Positions 50,627 to 60,051 of a stretch of 64,000 nt of DNA are shown one piece after another. A model generated the notes under the pieces. It searched no databases, had not been told where the DNA came from, and saw only the letters and a program-made list of their open reading frames with translations. Numbering within the stretch: the stretch's first letter is position 1; the number at the start of each line of letters is the position of its first letter. A program made the position numbers and the translations under genes. Origin of the DNA: Piscinibacter sp. XHJ-5 (lineage in GTDB: Bacteria; Pseudomonadota; Gammaproteobacteria; Burkholderiales; Burkholderiaceae_C); assembly GCF_029855045.1 (NCBI RefSeq), contig NZ_CP123228.1:3348001-3412000 (forward strand), given 5' to 3'.

Positions 50627-52156
50627 CTACGGAGTGGGCGGCCGCGGCGCGTCGAAGTCGAGCTCCAGATCCACTGGCTTGCCTGCCTGAGGCTCGCGAG
50701 GACGCGCCGCTTCGGCACGCACGATGGCCGGCGTCTCCGCGCTGTGGTCCAGGGGCAGCAGCAGGTCCACGCCGTCGGGCATGCGTTCGCGCTCGACGAG
50801 ATCGCGCACCAGCGCATACAGGAACAGCAGCTCCTCGTAGGCCGGCAGGTCGAAAGTGCCGTGGCTGTTGTCACGGCGGAACAGCAGCGATTCGAGCAGG
50901 TCGCTCGCACGCGCCGGAACACTCCATACCGATTGCAGCCGAGCCACGATATCGGGATACGCGGCGAGTGCGCGGCCTTGCAACGGATCGCTCTCCCAGG
51001 CCGGCGCATGCGCGTTGAAGCGGCGGTTGAAGCGCTCGCGGATCCGCTCGTACGCTTCGCCGTCGCTGCGGCGGCGATAGATCTCGAGCAGCTTCAGGTA
51101 GGGCATCGGACTCGTTCCGCCGCTGCTGCGCACGTGGCCCATGAGCAGGTCGATGGCCGCCTCTTCCTCGCCCAGCGCGATGAAGAAGTCGGCCTGCTGC
51201 TCCAGATCGATCAGCTCCTCGCCGGTCAGTTCGCGGCGCATGCGCGCGGCCGACGGAATCGTGGTCGTCTGTATCGCGTCGCGCACCGACGACTCGGCGC
51301 GTGTCGGCGCTTCGTCCAGCGCACCGCCCAGGCTCGACTCGGGCACGACGCGCATCGACGTCATCGTGACCTCGTCGAACGCCGGCGACACCGGTGACAT
51401 GCGCTCGATGTCGAAGGGCCGCGAGCCCGTGTCGGTCAGTGCCTGGGAATCGCGCTGCCAGGCCTGCTCGCTTCGCTCCCTGGCCTGCCGCCACAGCAGG
51501 ACGGCGATCACCACGAGCAGCAGCACGACCAGCGCGGTGAGTCCGTAGAGCGCCGGATCGCTGTGACGGCGAACCTCTTCCGACTCGCGCAGCTTCGCCT
51601 GCAGGGAGGCGATGCTCTGCTGCGTCGCCTGCTGCTCCAGCCGCAGCCTTTCGATCCGCTCCTCCAGGGCCCCGAGCTGCGCTTGCGCACCGGACGCCGG
51701 CGTGCCGGGCGTCACGGCGCTCGCGGCGGCTTCGACCGGAAGCGCCGTGGGGGCCGGCGCTGGCTGCCTCGCTGCACCACCGCGCGGCGGATCGAGCAGG
51801 CTCACGAACTTGTGCGAAGCGCGAGGCGGGCAGCCGAGCGCGAGCTGCACCGTGACGACCGGCTCGGTGATGCGCGAGGTCGTCGATACTTTCACCGTGG
51901 CTTCGCTCGGCGTTGCGCCGCGAACAAGCCGCGTGCGGACCTGCTGCGCCGGCACGCGCTGATCGCCGGCCGTCACCTCTGCCGCGATGCACTGCGCGGC
52001 GAGCGCCTCGTCGCCCTCGAGCCGTACCGCCACACCGAAGTCGAGCGGCTGCCCGAGGCGGGTGGCGTTGCTGACCGGACCAAAGCCCAAGGCCATCGCG
52101 TGCGATGCAAAGCACAGCAGCAAACCGGCGGCGACAGCGGCAAAGGCTTTGCGCAT
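50627..52156 (-). CDS. FimV-like membrane protein
   Basis: 509 residues from ATG at 52156 (an in-frame TTG lies two codons upstream). Signal peptide (MRKAFAAVAAGLLLCFASHA), a periplasmic N-terminal domain with FimV-like GFGPVSNATRLGQPLDFGVA, a coiled coil (LGALEERIERLRLEQQATQQ), one membrane helix (ALYGLTALVVLLLVVIAVLL) and a cytoplasmic part with FimV-type helices (LIDLEQQADFFIALGEEEAA). It lacks a recognisable LysM domain and is shorter than typical FimV. Pilus/polarity function is possible but unproven. Confidence 0.8.
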   Translation of the reverse strand: MRKAFAAVAAGLLLCFASHAMALGFGPVSNATRLGQPLDFGVAVRLEGDEALAAQCIAAEVTAGDQRVPAQQVRTRLVRGATPSEATVKVSTTSRITEPVVTVQLALGCPPRASHKFVSLLDPPRGGAARQPAPAPTALPVEAAASAVTPGTPASGAQAQLGALEERIERLRLEQQATQQSIASLQAKLRESEEVRRHSDPALYGLTALVVLLLVVIAVLLWRQARERSEQAWQRDSQALTDTGSRPFDIERMSPVSPAFDEVTMTSMRVVPESSLGGALDEAPTRAESSVRDAIQTTTIPSAARMRRELTGEELIDLEQQADFFIALGEEEAAIDLLMGHVRSSGGTSPMPYLKLLEIYRRRSDGEAYERIRERFNRRFNAHAPAWESDPLQGRALAAYPDIVARLQSVWSVPARASDLLESLLFRRDNSHGTFDLPAYEELLFLYALVRDLVERERMPDGVDLLLPLDHSAETPAIVRAEAARPREPQAGKPVDLELDFDAPRPPTP

Positions 52157-52294
52157 GGACAAGGGAGGCGAAAGAGCCGTGGGACTCTAGCATGTCGTTA
52201 CATGTCAACCACGCCTCGCGCGACATGGCCCGTGCGAGGTATCACGGGGCGTGCGTGACACAATTCTCAGCACCCCTTTCTGCGAGTCGATCCA

Positions 52295-53074
52295 ATGTCT
52301 TCCGAACTCAAGACAGAGCGAAAGGGCAGCACGCTGGTGCTGACCCTCAGCGACCCCGCGACACGCAACACGCTGTCCGAGCAACTCGTGGCTGCGGGCA
52401 TCGAGGCGCTCAACGTCGCCGAGTCCAGCGACGAAGTGCGCGCCGTCGTCCTCCAAGGCGACAACGGAAACTTCTGCGCCGGTGGAAACCTGCGCGGGCT
52501 GCAAGCCAGGCGGCAGACCGGCGCCGTGGCGCAGGTCCAGGTTCTCGACCAGCTGCATCAATTCATCGAGGCGCTGCGCGTGTTTCCCAAGCCGGTCATT
52601 GCGGCCGTCGAAGGCGCTGCGGCAGGAGCCGGCTTCTCGCTGGCGCTGGCCTGCGACCTCGTCGTGGCGGCCGAGGACGCCCGCTTCATTCTTTCGTACG
52701 CACGCATCGGCGTCACGCCGGACGGAGGCGCCACCTGGCATCTGTCGCACGCCCTGCCGCGGCAGCTCGTCCAGCAGTGGGTGTGGCTGGCCGAGCCGGT
52801 CAGCTCGCGACAACTGCACGCGCACGGCATTGTCAATTGGGTGACAGACAGTGGACACGCGCTCGCCGAAGCTTTGGGCGTAGCCGAGCGCTTGGCGGCG
52901 ATGGCGCCAAACGCCATCGCGAGCGCAAAGGAGCTGGTGCAGCACGCGGCCACCGCAGGCCTCACGCAGCAGCTCGAAGCAGAGCGGAACCACTTCGTTG
53001 AAAACCTCCTCCACCCCAACGCCGGCGAAGGGATTCAGGCCTTCCTCGACAAGCGTCCGCCGCAGTTCAAATAG
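52295..53074 (+). CDS. Enoyl-CoA hydratase/isomerase family protein
   Basis: 259 residues of the crotonase fold. Oxyanion-hole loops: NGNFCAGGNLRGL and EGAAAGAGFSLALACDLVVA. The second catalytic position lies in IGVTPDGGATWHL, with Asp where many hydratases have Glu, so the exact reaction (hydratase or isomerase) is open. It is likely a beta-oxidation-type enzyme. 21 bp before a histidine-phosphatase gene. Confidence 0.9.
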   Translation: MSSELKTERKGSTLVLTLSDPATRNTLSEQLVAAGIEALNVAESSDEVRAVVLQGDNGNFCAGGNLRGLQARRQTGAVAQVQVLDQLHQFIEALRVFPKPVIAAVEGAAAGAGFSLALACDLVVAAEDARFILSYARIGVTPDGGATWHLSHALPRQLVQQWVWLAEPVSSRQLHAHGIVNWVTDSGHALAEALGVAERLAAMAPNAIASAKELVQHAATAGLTQQLEAERNHFVENLLHPNAGEGIQAFLDKRPPQFK

Positions 53075-53095
53075 CGGGCAAGCGGAGCACACACG

Positions 53096-53803
53096 ATGAC
53101 GGCACCGCAACGCCGGCGCATCTACCTGATGCGCCACGGCTCGGTGGATTACTTCCGTGCCGACGGCACGCCGGTGCCGCCGCTCACCGTGCCGCTCAAC
53201 GACGCCGGCCGCGCGCAGGCCGATGCCGCCGGCAAGCTGTTCGCCGAATGCGGCGTGCGCTTCGATCGCGTGATAGTCAGCGGCCTGCAGCGCACGATGG
53301 AGACGGCACAGCGGGTGCTGTCGGCGGCCGGACAACCCATGCCCCTGGAGACGGAGGCGGCGCTCGAGGAGATCCGCGGCGGGCGGCTGTCGGACATCCG
53401 CCCCGAGGAAGTCGAGGCCGCCTTCGTGGGTGCGTTCCAGAACGGCGCCGATCTGGAACAGCGGCGCTTCCTTGGCGGCGAGTCGGTGGGCGAATTCCTC
53501 GACCGCACGCTGCCGGCCTTCGCGCACATTGTCGAGCGCGAGGACTGGAGCTGCCTGCTGATGGTGCTGCACGGGGGTGTCAACCGCGCCCTGCTGGCGC
53601 GCGCCATCACCGGCCAGCGCGCGTTCTTCGGCAGCCTGGAGCAGCTGCCGGCCTGCATCAACATCATCGACGTCGGCAGCGACCACATGATCGTGCGCGC
53701 GGTGAATCTGGCGCCCACGCAGTGGCTGCACCAGCACGAAAGCCAGACGACGATGGAGAAGCTGCTCGCGCAGTACCGGCGGCGGGAATCTCAGCTCCGG
53801 TAG
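53096..53803 (+). CDS. Histidine phosphatase superfamily protein
   Basis: 235 residues. Catalytic motif YLMRHGSVDYF at the N-terminus, SGLQRTMETAQR, the acid ELEEIRGGR-like segment (ALEEIRGGRLSD) and the second His in LMVLHGGVNRALL. It dephosphorylates small molecules or proteins; substrate unknown. Placed beside the crotonase gene and close to a kinase/dehydrogenase pair acting on phosphorylated acyl-CoA, so a metabolic substrate is possible. Its 3' end overlaps the convergent aldolase gene by 13 bp. Confidence 0.87.
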   Translation: MTAPQRRRIYLMRHGSVDYFRADGTPVPPLTVPLNDAGRAQADAAGKLFAECGVRFDRVIVSGLQRTMETAQRVLSAAGQPMPLETEAALEEIRGGRLSDIRPEEVEAAFVGAFQNGADLEQRRFLGGESVGEFLDRTLPAFAHIVEREDWSCLLMVLHGGVNRALLARAITGQRAFFGSLEQLPACINIIDVGSDHMIVRAVNLAPTQWLHQHESQTTMEKLLAQYRRRESQLR

Positions 53804-54570
53804 CCGGGATCGACACGGTCGAGCCGGCGCAGCAGGCCGGGCCACGCGAGCGCACCGCCGCCCATCCCCTTGGTCACGGCCTTCGCCTGTTCCTGCGCGG
53901 TCGCGATGATGCGGGGATCCACATGCACGAGGTCCGAGCCGCCGGCCTGCGCGCGCACCTGGATGCTGCACACCGCTTCGAACAGATACATGTTGAGAAA
54001 GGCGTCTGCGACCGTCGGCCCGAGCGTCAGCAGGCCGTGGTTGCGCAGCATGAGGAAGTTGTTCGTGCCGAGGTCTTTCACCAGCCGCGGCTTCTCCTCC
54101 TCGCGCAGCGCGACACCTTCGTAGTCGTGGTAGCCGAGGCTGGACAGGACGAAGATCGATTGCTGCGAAAGCGGCAGCACGCCGTCCTTCTGCGCCGACA
54201 CCGCGACGCCATTCAGCGTGTGGGTATGCAGCACGCATTGGGCATCGTGGCGCGCACCGTGGATCGCGCTGTGGATGGTGAAGCCCGCCGGGTTCACCGG
54301 GAACGGCGTGTCATCCAGCTTGTTGCCCGCCGTGTCCACCTTCACCAGGCTCGAGGCGGTGATCTCCTCGAACATCAGGCCGTACGGATTGATCAGGAAC
54401 TCGTTGTCGGCGCCCGGCACGCGCGCGGTGATGTGGGTGAAGACGAGGTCGTCCCACTTGAACAGCGCGACGAGCCGATATGCGGCGGCGAGATCGACTC
54501 GCGTCTGCCACTCCTCATCGCTCACGTCGCCGCGGCGACTGCGGATCTGCAGGCCATCGGTGCTCATCAT
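53791..54570 (-). CDS. Class II aldolase/adducin-family protein
   Basis: 259 residues. Zinc ligands appear in VLHTHTLNGVAVSA and LRNHGLLTLGP; the family segment FTHITARVPGADNEFLINPY is near the N-terminus. Members are sugar-phosphate aldolases, decarboxylases or proteins of unknown role; this subgroup is common in Proteobacteria without a fixed substrate. ATG at 54570 follows GGAGACAA. It is divergent from the Crp/Fnr-type gene. Confidence 0.88.
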   Translation of the reverse strand: MMSTDGLQIRSRRGDVSDEEWQTRVDLAAAYRLVALFKWDDLVFTHITARVPGADNEFLINPYGLMFEEITASSLVKVDTAGNKLDDTPFPVNPAGFTIHSAIHGARHDAQCVLHTHTLNGVAVSAQKDGVLPLSQQSIFVLSSLGYHDYEGVALREEEKPRLVKDLGTNNFLMLRNHGLLTLGPTVADAFLNMYLFEAVCSIQVRAQAGGSDLVHVDPRIIATAQEQAKAVTKGMGGGALAWPGLLRRLDRVDPGYRS

Positions 54571-54639
54571 TTGTCTCCTCGGTGCTCGTGGACAATAGGT
54601 CTGGGCAGCGCGATCATGCTGTCACGTCAGAGACAAGAC

Positions 54640-55347
54640 ATGAATACCCCCGTTCTTACAATGCCCGAGCGCAACAACATCGACTCGGGTTCGTGGTTCT
54701 CGAAGCTCTCACTGCCTTTGCGCAACGCGATCATGTCGCGCGCCATCGTGCGAAGGTTGCCCGACGGTGCCCTGCTCTCTTCTCGCGGACAGCCCGCGGA
54801 AGACTGGTGCGGCGTTGCCAAGGGCGCGGTACGGGTGAGCTCGGTGTCTCTGTCGGGCAAGCAGGTCACGCTGACATATGTGGAGCCGGGTGTCTGGTTC
54901 GGCGACATCGCGCTGTTCGATGGGCTGCCGCGCACGCACGATGCGAACGCGCACGGTCCCACCACGCTGCTGGTGGTGCGCAAGCCCGATTTCAAGGAGC
55001 TGCTCGCGCAGCACGTGGAGCTGTACGACGCTCTGCTGCGCCTCAATTGCCGGCGACTGCGGCTGATGTTCGATGCGGTCGAGGATCTCAACACCCGCCC
55101 GCTGGCGTCGCGCCTGGCCAAGCAGATCCTGCTGCTGGCGCGCAGCTACGGCATCCACGACGGCGAGGAGATCCGCATCGGCCTGCAGCTCGCGCAGGAA
55201 GACCTCGCCCAGCTGCTCGGCGCTTCGCGCCAGCGCGTCAACCAGGAGCTGAAGGGCTTCGAGCGCGACGGCGCCGTGCGCATCGAGCCGACGCGGCTGG
55301 TCGTGCTGTCGAAGGAAAAGCTGCTGGCCATCGCCTCTAAACAGTAG
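54640..55347 (+). CDS. Crp/Fnr-family transcriptional regulator
   Basis: 235 residues. Cyclic-nucleotide-binding-like beta-barrel (GAVRVSSVSLSGKQVTLTYV; WFGDIALFDGLPRTHDANAH), a dimer helix, and the winged HTH LAQEDLAQLLGASRQRVNQE. No N-terminal cysteine cluster, so not an Fnr-type oxygen sensor; GDIALFDG is the position of the cAMP-binding GE motif but has D for E. An in-frame ATG at 54616 would add eight residues; neither start has a strong ribosome site. It may control the divergent aldolase gene or the downstream kinase/dehydrogenase pair. Confidence 0.88.
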   Translation: MNTPVLTMPERNNIDSGSWFSKLSLPLRNAIMSRAIVRRLPDGALLSSRGQPAEDWCGVAKGAVRVSSVSLSGKQVTLTYVEPGVWFGDIALFDGLPRTHDANAHGPTTLLVVRKPDFKELLAQHVELYDALLRLNCRRLRLMFDAVEDLNTRPLASRLAKQILLLARSYGIHDGEEIRIGLQLAQEDLAQLLGASRQRVNQELKGFERDGAVRIEPTRLVVLSKEKLLAIASKQ

Positions 55348-55402
55348 TGCCGCGGCCGCGAGGTCGGGTCACCACACATCGATCTCCGCGAGACAAGCCG
55401 CA

Positions 55403-56485
55403 ATGGAAGCATTCACCGGAACCAAACCCGTCTCCGAACAGCACGCCTTCGACACCGGCGCACTGCAGGCCTACCTGCAGGCGAACCTCGAAGGCTTCGC
55501 CGGCCCGTTGGAGGTCGAGCAGTTCAAGGGCGGCCAGTCCAACCCGACCTACAAGCTGCTCACGCCGGGTGCGTCCTACGTGATGCGCGCCAAGCCCGGG
55601 CCCGCGGCCAAGCTGCTGCCGTCTGCCCACGCGATCGACCGCGAGTTCACCGTCATGCGCGCGCTGTACATCACCGGCGTGCCCGTGCCGCGAATGCACT
55701 TGCTGTGCGAGGACGAGGCCGTGATCGGGCGCGCCTTTTATGTCATGGAGTTCATGCAGGGCCGTGTGCTGTGGGACCAGACGCTGCCGGGCATGAGCAA
55801 CGTGCAGCGCGCCGACCTGTACGACGAGATGAACCGCGTGATCGCGGCCCTGCACCAGGTCGACGTCAAGGCCGCCGGCCTCGAGCACTACGGCAAGCCC
55901 GGCAACTACTTCGATCGGCAGATCGCGCGCTGGAGCAAGCAGTACGTCGCATCGATCACCGACCCCATTCCCGAGATGGACCGCCTGATGGAATGGCTGC
56001 CGGCCCACATGCCGGCCAGCGCCCGCGACGAGAGCCAGGTGGCGGTGGTGCACGGCGACTTCCGTCTCGACAACCTGGTCTTCCATCCGACCGAGCCGCG
56101 CGTGCTCGCCGTGCTCGACTGGGAGCTCTCGACGATCGGCCATCCGCTCGCCGACTTCAGCTACCACTGCATGTCGTGGCACATCCCACATGCCACGGGA
56201 CGCGGCATTGGCGGGGTCGACATCCAACCGCTGGGCATTCCGAGCGAGCGGGAGTACGTGCGTCGCTACTGCGCGCGCACCGGCCGCCCTGATCCCGATG
56301 CCGTCATGGCCGACTGGAACTTCTACATGGCCTACAACCTCTTCCGCATGGCCGGCATCCTGCAAGGCATCGCAAAGCGCGTGGTGGATGGCACCGCCTC
56401 GAGCGCCCAGGCGCGTCAAGCCGCCGCAGGGGCGCGACCGCTGGCCGAGATGGGCTGGCGCATCGCCTCGCAACGCGATTCCTGA
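55403..56485 (+). CDS. APH-family phosphotransferase, ACAD10/11 kinase-like
   Basis: 360 residues of the aminoglycoside/choline-kinase fold. Nucleotide-side lysine and glycine loop FKGGQSNPTYKLL, YVMRAKPGP; the catalytic VVHGDFRLDNLVFHP and the metal Asp in VLDWELSTIGHPLADFSY. This subgroup sits next to an acyl-CoA dehydrogenase and corresponds to the kinase half of mammalian ACAD10/ACAD11 and to LvaA of levulinate catabolism, which phosphorylate 4-hydroxyacyl-CoA. Antibiotic resistance is unlikely. Confidence 0.88.
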   Translation: MEAFTGTKPVSEQHAFDTGALQAYLQANLEGFAGPLEVEQFKGGQSNPTYKLLTPGASYVMRAKPGPAAKLLPSAHAIDREFTVMRALYITGVPVPRMHLLCEDEAVIGRAFYVMEFMQGRVLWDQTLPGMSNVQRADLYDEMNRVIAALHQVDVKAAGLEHYGKPGNYFDRQIARWSKQYVASITDPIPEMDRLMEWLPAHMPASARDESQVAVVHGDFRLDNLVFHPTEPRVLAVLDWELSTIGHPLADFSYHCMSWHIPHATGRGIGGVDIQPLGIPSEREYVRRYCARTGRPDPDAVMADWNFYMAYNLFRMAGILQGIAKRVVDGTASSAQARQAAAGARPLAEMGWRIASQRDS

Positions 56486-56563
56486 TCGACGAGTCGCATA
56501 CGCGACCGACGGCAAGCCCACCCGGGCGCACCATGGCTGCCGTTCAGGCGTTTCCCGGAGCCC

Positions 56564-57781
<1,218 letters not shown>

Positions 57782-57817
57782 CCCGCTCGCGACACGGCAG
57801 TCGCAACCCCGGCGCGC

Positions 57818-58558
57818 CTAGCGCTTGGGATCTTCCGGATGAAGGTTGGTGTGCCAGGCAGTCGAGGCAGTCGTCGGCCAGTCGGCCGCTTCCTTGACCG
57901 TCGGCCCGCTGATCCGCAGCGCGGCCTGCGCGGCCGCCTCGAACACCGCGACCGCCTGCGAAATGATCGCCGGCTCGGGCAGCGCGCATTCGAGCCGGAG
58001 GTACAGCCGACCTCGCAACGTCATCAGCACGAACGGAGGATCGTGGCGCAGCAGCCGCGACGATGCTTCCGCCAGGCGCTGGACGAAGAGCGGCTCCAGC
58101 CACTGCATGGCCGACTGCGGATCGCTGGCCACTGCGGTGAAGCGGTTGCGCAACTCCTTGGGATGCTCCGCCAGGTCGACCTTGGGGAACATCGCCAGCC
58201 AACGCATCTCCTCGGGTGTCGACACGTCGATCAGCGTCTGGTTGCTCTGGGTGTAGCGCTCGAAGGTCTCGCGCTCGAGCATCTCCGTCAGCAGCCGCGA
58301 CAGCAGCAGCATCTGCAGGTTGGACGACAGCTTCAGCTCCATGCGCAGGCGCAGCTCGTGCGCGCGGATGTACGAGCGCTGCGGCGGCCCCCATTCGAGG
58401 CGCCATGGCTTGTCGCCGAACGACCCGTCGATGACGAAGCCCTCGTCGTCGCGGGCCCGCTTGAAGCCATGCCCCTGCTTCTGCGCCCAGCCGGACACAT
58501 CGCTCCAGTCGGGACCTGGCGTCCCGCCCGAGATCCATCGCTTGATCGCGTCGAGCAT
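57818..58558 (-). CDS. Conserved hypothetical protein, 246 residues
   Basis: Soluble protein of mixed composition, starting MLDAIKRWISGGTPGPDW; no signal peptide, helices or known motif. Segments such as WRLEWGPPQRSYIRAHELRL and MRWLAMFPKVDLAEHPKELR look well ordered, and codon use is like the neighbours, so it is a real gene. Family not recognised. Convergent with the dehydrogenase gene, divergent from the GST gene (57 bp apart). Confidence 0.78.
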   Translation of the reverse strand: MLDAIKRWISGGTPGPDWSDVSGWAQKQGHGFKRARDDEGFVIDGSFGDKPWRLEWGPPQRSYIRAHELRLRMELKLSSNLQMLLLSRLLTEMLERETFERYTQSNQTLIDVSTPEEMRWLAMFPKVDLAEHPKELRNRFTAVASDPQSAMQWLEPLFVQRLAEASSRLLRHDPPFVLMTLRGRLYLRLECALPEPAIISQAVAVFEAAAQAALRISGPTVKEAADWPTTASTAWHTNLHPEDPKR

Positions 58559-58615
58559 GGGATTAGGCAGTTCGTCTAGAGTCGTAGCGCAAGAAGAACA
58601 TCAAGGAGTCCTTCG

Positions 58616-59308
58616 ATGATCGAAGTGTATTCGTGGGCCACGCCCAATGGCCACAAGGTTCACATCATGCTGGAGGAATGCGGCCTGCCGTACCGCGTGA
58701 CACCGGTGGACATCGGCGCCGGCGACCAGTTCAAACCCGAGTTCCTCGCGATCAGCCCGAACAACAAGATCCCGGCGATCGTCGACCCCGAGGGGCCCGA
58801 AGGCGCGCCAATCTCGTTGTTCGAGTCAGGCGCCATCCTTGTGTACCTGGCCGGCAAGACCGGTCGCTTCATGCCCGAGGGCATCGCCGCACGCTACGAG
58901 GTGCTGCAGTGGCTGATGTTCCAGATGGGCGGCGTGGGTCCCATGCTCGGACAGGCGCACCACTTCCGCATCTACGCCCCCGAGAAGCTCGAGTACGCCA
59001 TCAGCCGCTACACCAACGAGGCAAGGCGCCTCTATGCAGTGATGGACAAGCGACTGGCGCGCAGCAAGTACATCGGCGGGCCCGCCTACTCCATCGCCGA
59101 CATCGCCATCTTCCCTTGGCTGCGCTCGTGGAAAAACCAGGGCATCGAGTGGGCCGACTTTCCGCACCTGAAGGGCTGGTTCGACGAGATCGGCGCCCGC
59201 CCGGCGGTGCAGCGCGCCGTGCAGGTCCTGGCCGAGCGGCGCAAGCCGCTGGACAGCGACTCCGCCCGCGAGGTGCTGTTCGGCGCCCAGCAATACCAAC
59301 GCCATTAG
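58616..59308 (+). CDS. Glutathione S-transferase (Nu-class/YfcG-like)
   Basis: 230 residues. Thioredoxin-like N-terminal domain (IEVYSWATPNGHKVHIMLEE; ISPNNKIPAIVDPEG; LFESGAILVYLAGKTG with the glutathione-binding ES) and a helical C-terminal domain (YSIADIAIFPWLRSW). YfcG-type enzymes have disulfide-reductase activity with glutathione. Monocistronic by position. Confidence 0.93.
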   Translation: MIEVYSWATPNGHKVHIMLEECGLPYRVTPVDIGAGDQFKPEFLAISPNNKIPAIVDPEGPEGAPISLFESGAILVYLAGKTGRFMPEGIAARYEVLQWLMFQMGGVGPMLGQAHHFRIYAPEKLEYAISRYTNEARRLYAVMDKRLARSKYIGGPAYSIADIAIFPWLRSWKNQGIEWADFPHLKGWFDEIGARPAVQRAVQVLAERRKPLDSDSAREVLFGAQQYQRH

Positions 59309-59483
59309 CAACCGGCCTGGCACCGGTTCGTCACTCACGCCGCACCCCTTCTCCGCAGGCCTGGAGAGCAGCCGGGCCGACGCGGCAGGGCACACCGTTT
59401 GCTGTTCAAGCTTGGGGTTGGAACGGCCGGTCACGTACCGGCGCGCGTGTCGCGCACCCCGCCCATTTCTCGATGGAGAGCCC

Positions 59484-59996
59484 GTGGAATCGTTGGACAA
59501 ACCGGTTGTCGACAGGGTCTTGCAAGCCATGACCCAGGCGTTTCCGGATCCGGTCGACCTGCACCTGTTGTCAATGGTGATGGGCTGCGACGTGGCATTG
59601 CTCCAGTCGACGACCGCCGAGCTCGTGCAGGCCGGCCTGGCCCAGGCCCGCATGGTCGCGGACGGCGACGGGTCGCGCCCCGAGGCGCCAAGCGTCACCG
59701 ACCGTGGCATGGCGGTCGGCTACGGCATGGCCAACGATGGCGATGATGCGGCGACGCTCCTCGAGCGCCTGGAGGCACAGACCCTGCGCGCGCTGCTTGC
59801 GGAGCGGGTCAAGGGCAGCCGGCTGCCGCCGATGCAGCTGCAGGACTTGCGCGTCGCGATCGATGCGGTGGGCGACCGGGCCCTTGTCGATGCAGCGCGC
59901 GTCTGGGCCCACCAGCCCGTGAGCGACTGGCCCGCTCTCCTGCGCGTCCTTGAGCCGCACGCACCGGGTGTCGCAGCGCGGGTGGCGGCGACCTGA
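59484..59996 (+). CDS. Hypothetical protein with a winged-helix-like N-terminus
   Basis: 170 residues from the GTG at 59484 (GGAGAG upstream, spacing short). An upstream in-frame ATG at 59412 would add 24 arginine/proline-rich residues that look non-coding. The first half (DLHLLSMVMGCDVALLQSTT; AELVQAGLAQARMV; VTDRGMAVGYGMA) has the shape of a winged helix with a wing and a T-D-R-G turn. The second half is helical. Function not known. Convergent with the hybrid kinase gene. Confidence 0.65.
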   Translation: MESLDKPVVDRVLQAMTQAFPDPVDLHLLSMVMGCDVALLQSTTAELVQAGLAQARMVADGDGSRPEAPSVTDRGMAVGYGMANDGDDAATLLERLEAQTLRALLAERVKGSRLPPMQLQDLRVAIDAVGDRALVDAARVWAHQPVSDWPALLRVLEPHAPGVAARVAAT

Positions 59997-60051
59997 TTCC
60001 CGGACAGTAAGAACGCGGTCCGCCGGCAATATTTACAGCGGCGCCGAAGGC

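Noticed and set aside
55403..56485. Aminoglycoside phosphotransferase (antibiotic resistance)
   Set aside because: Although APH-fold, it is paired with an ACAD11-type dehydrogenase and resembles metabolic acyl-CoA kinases.
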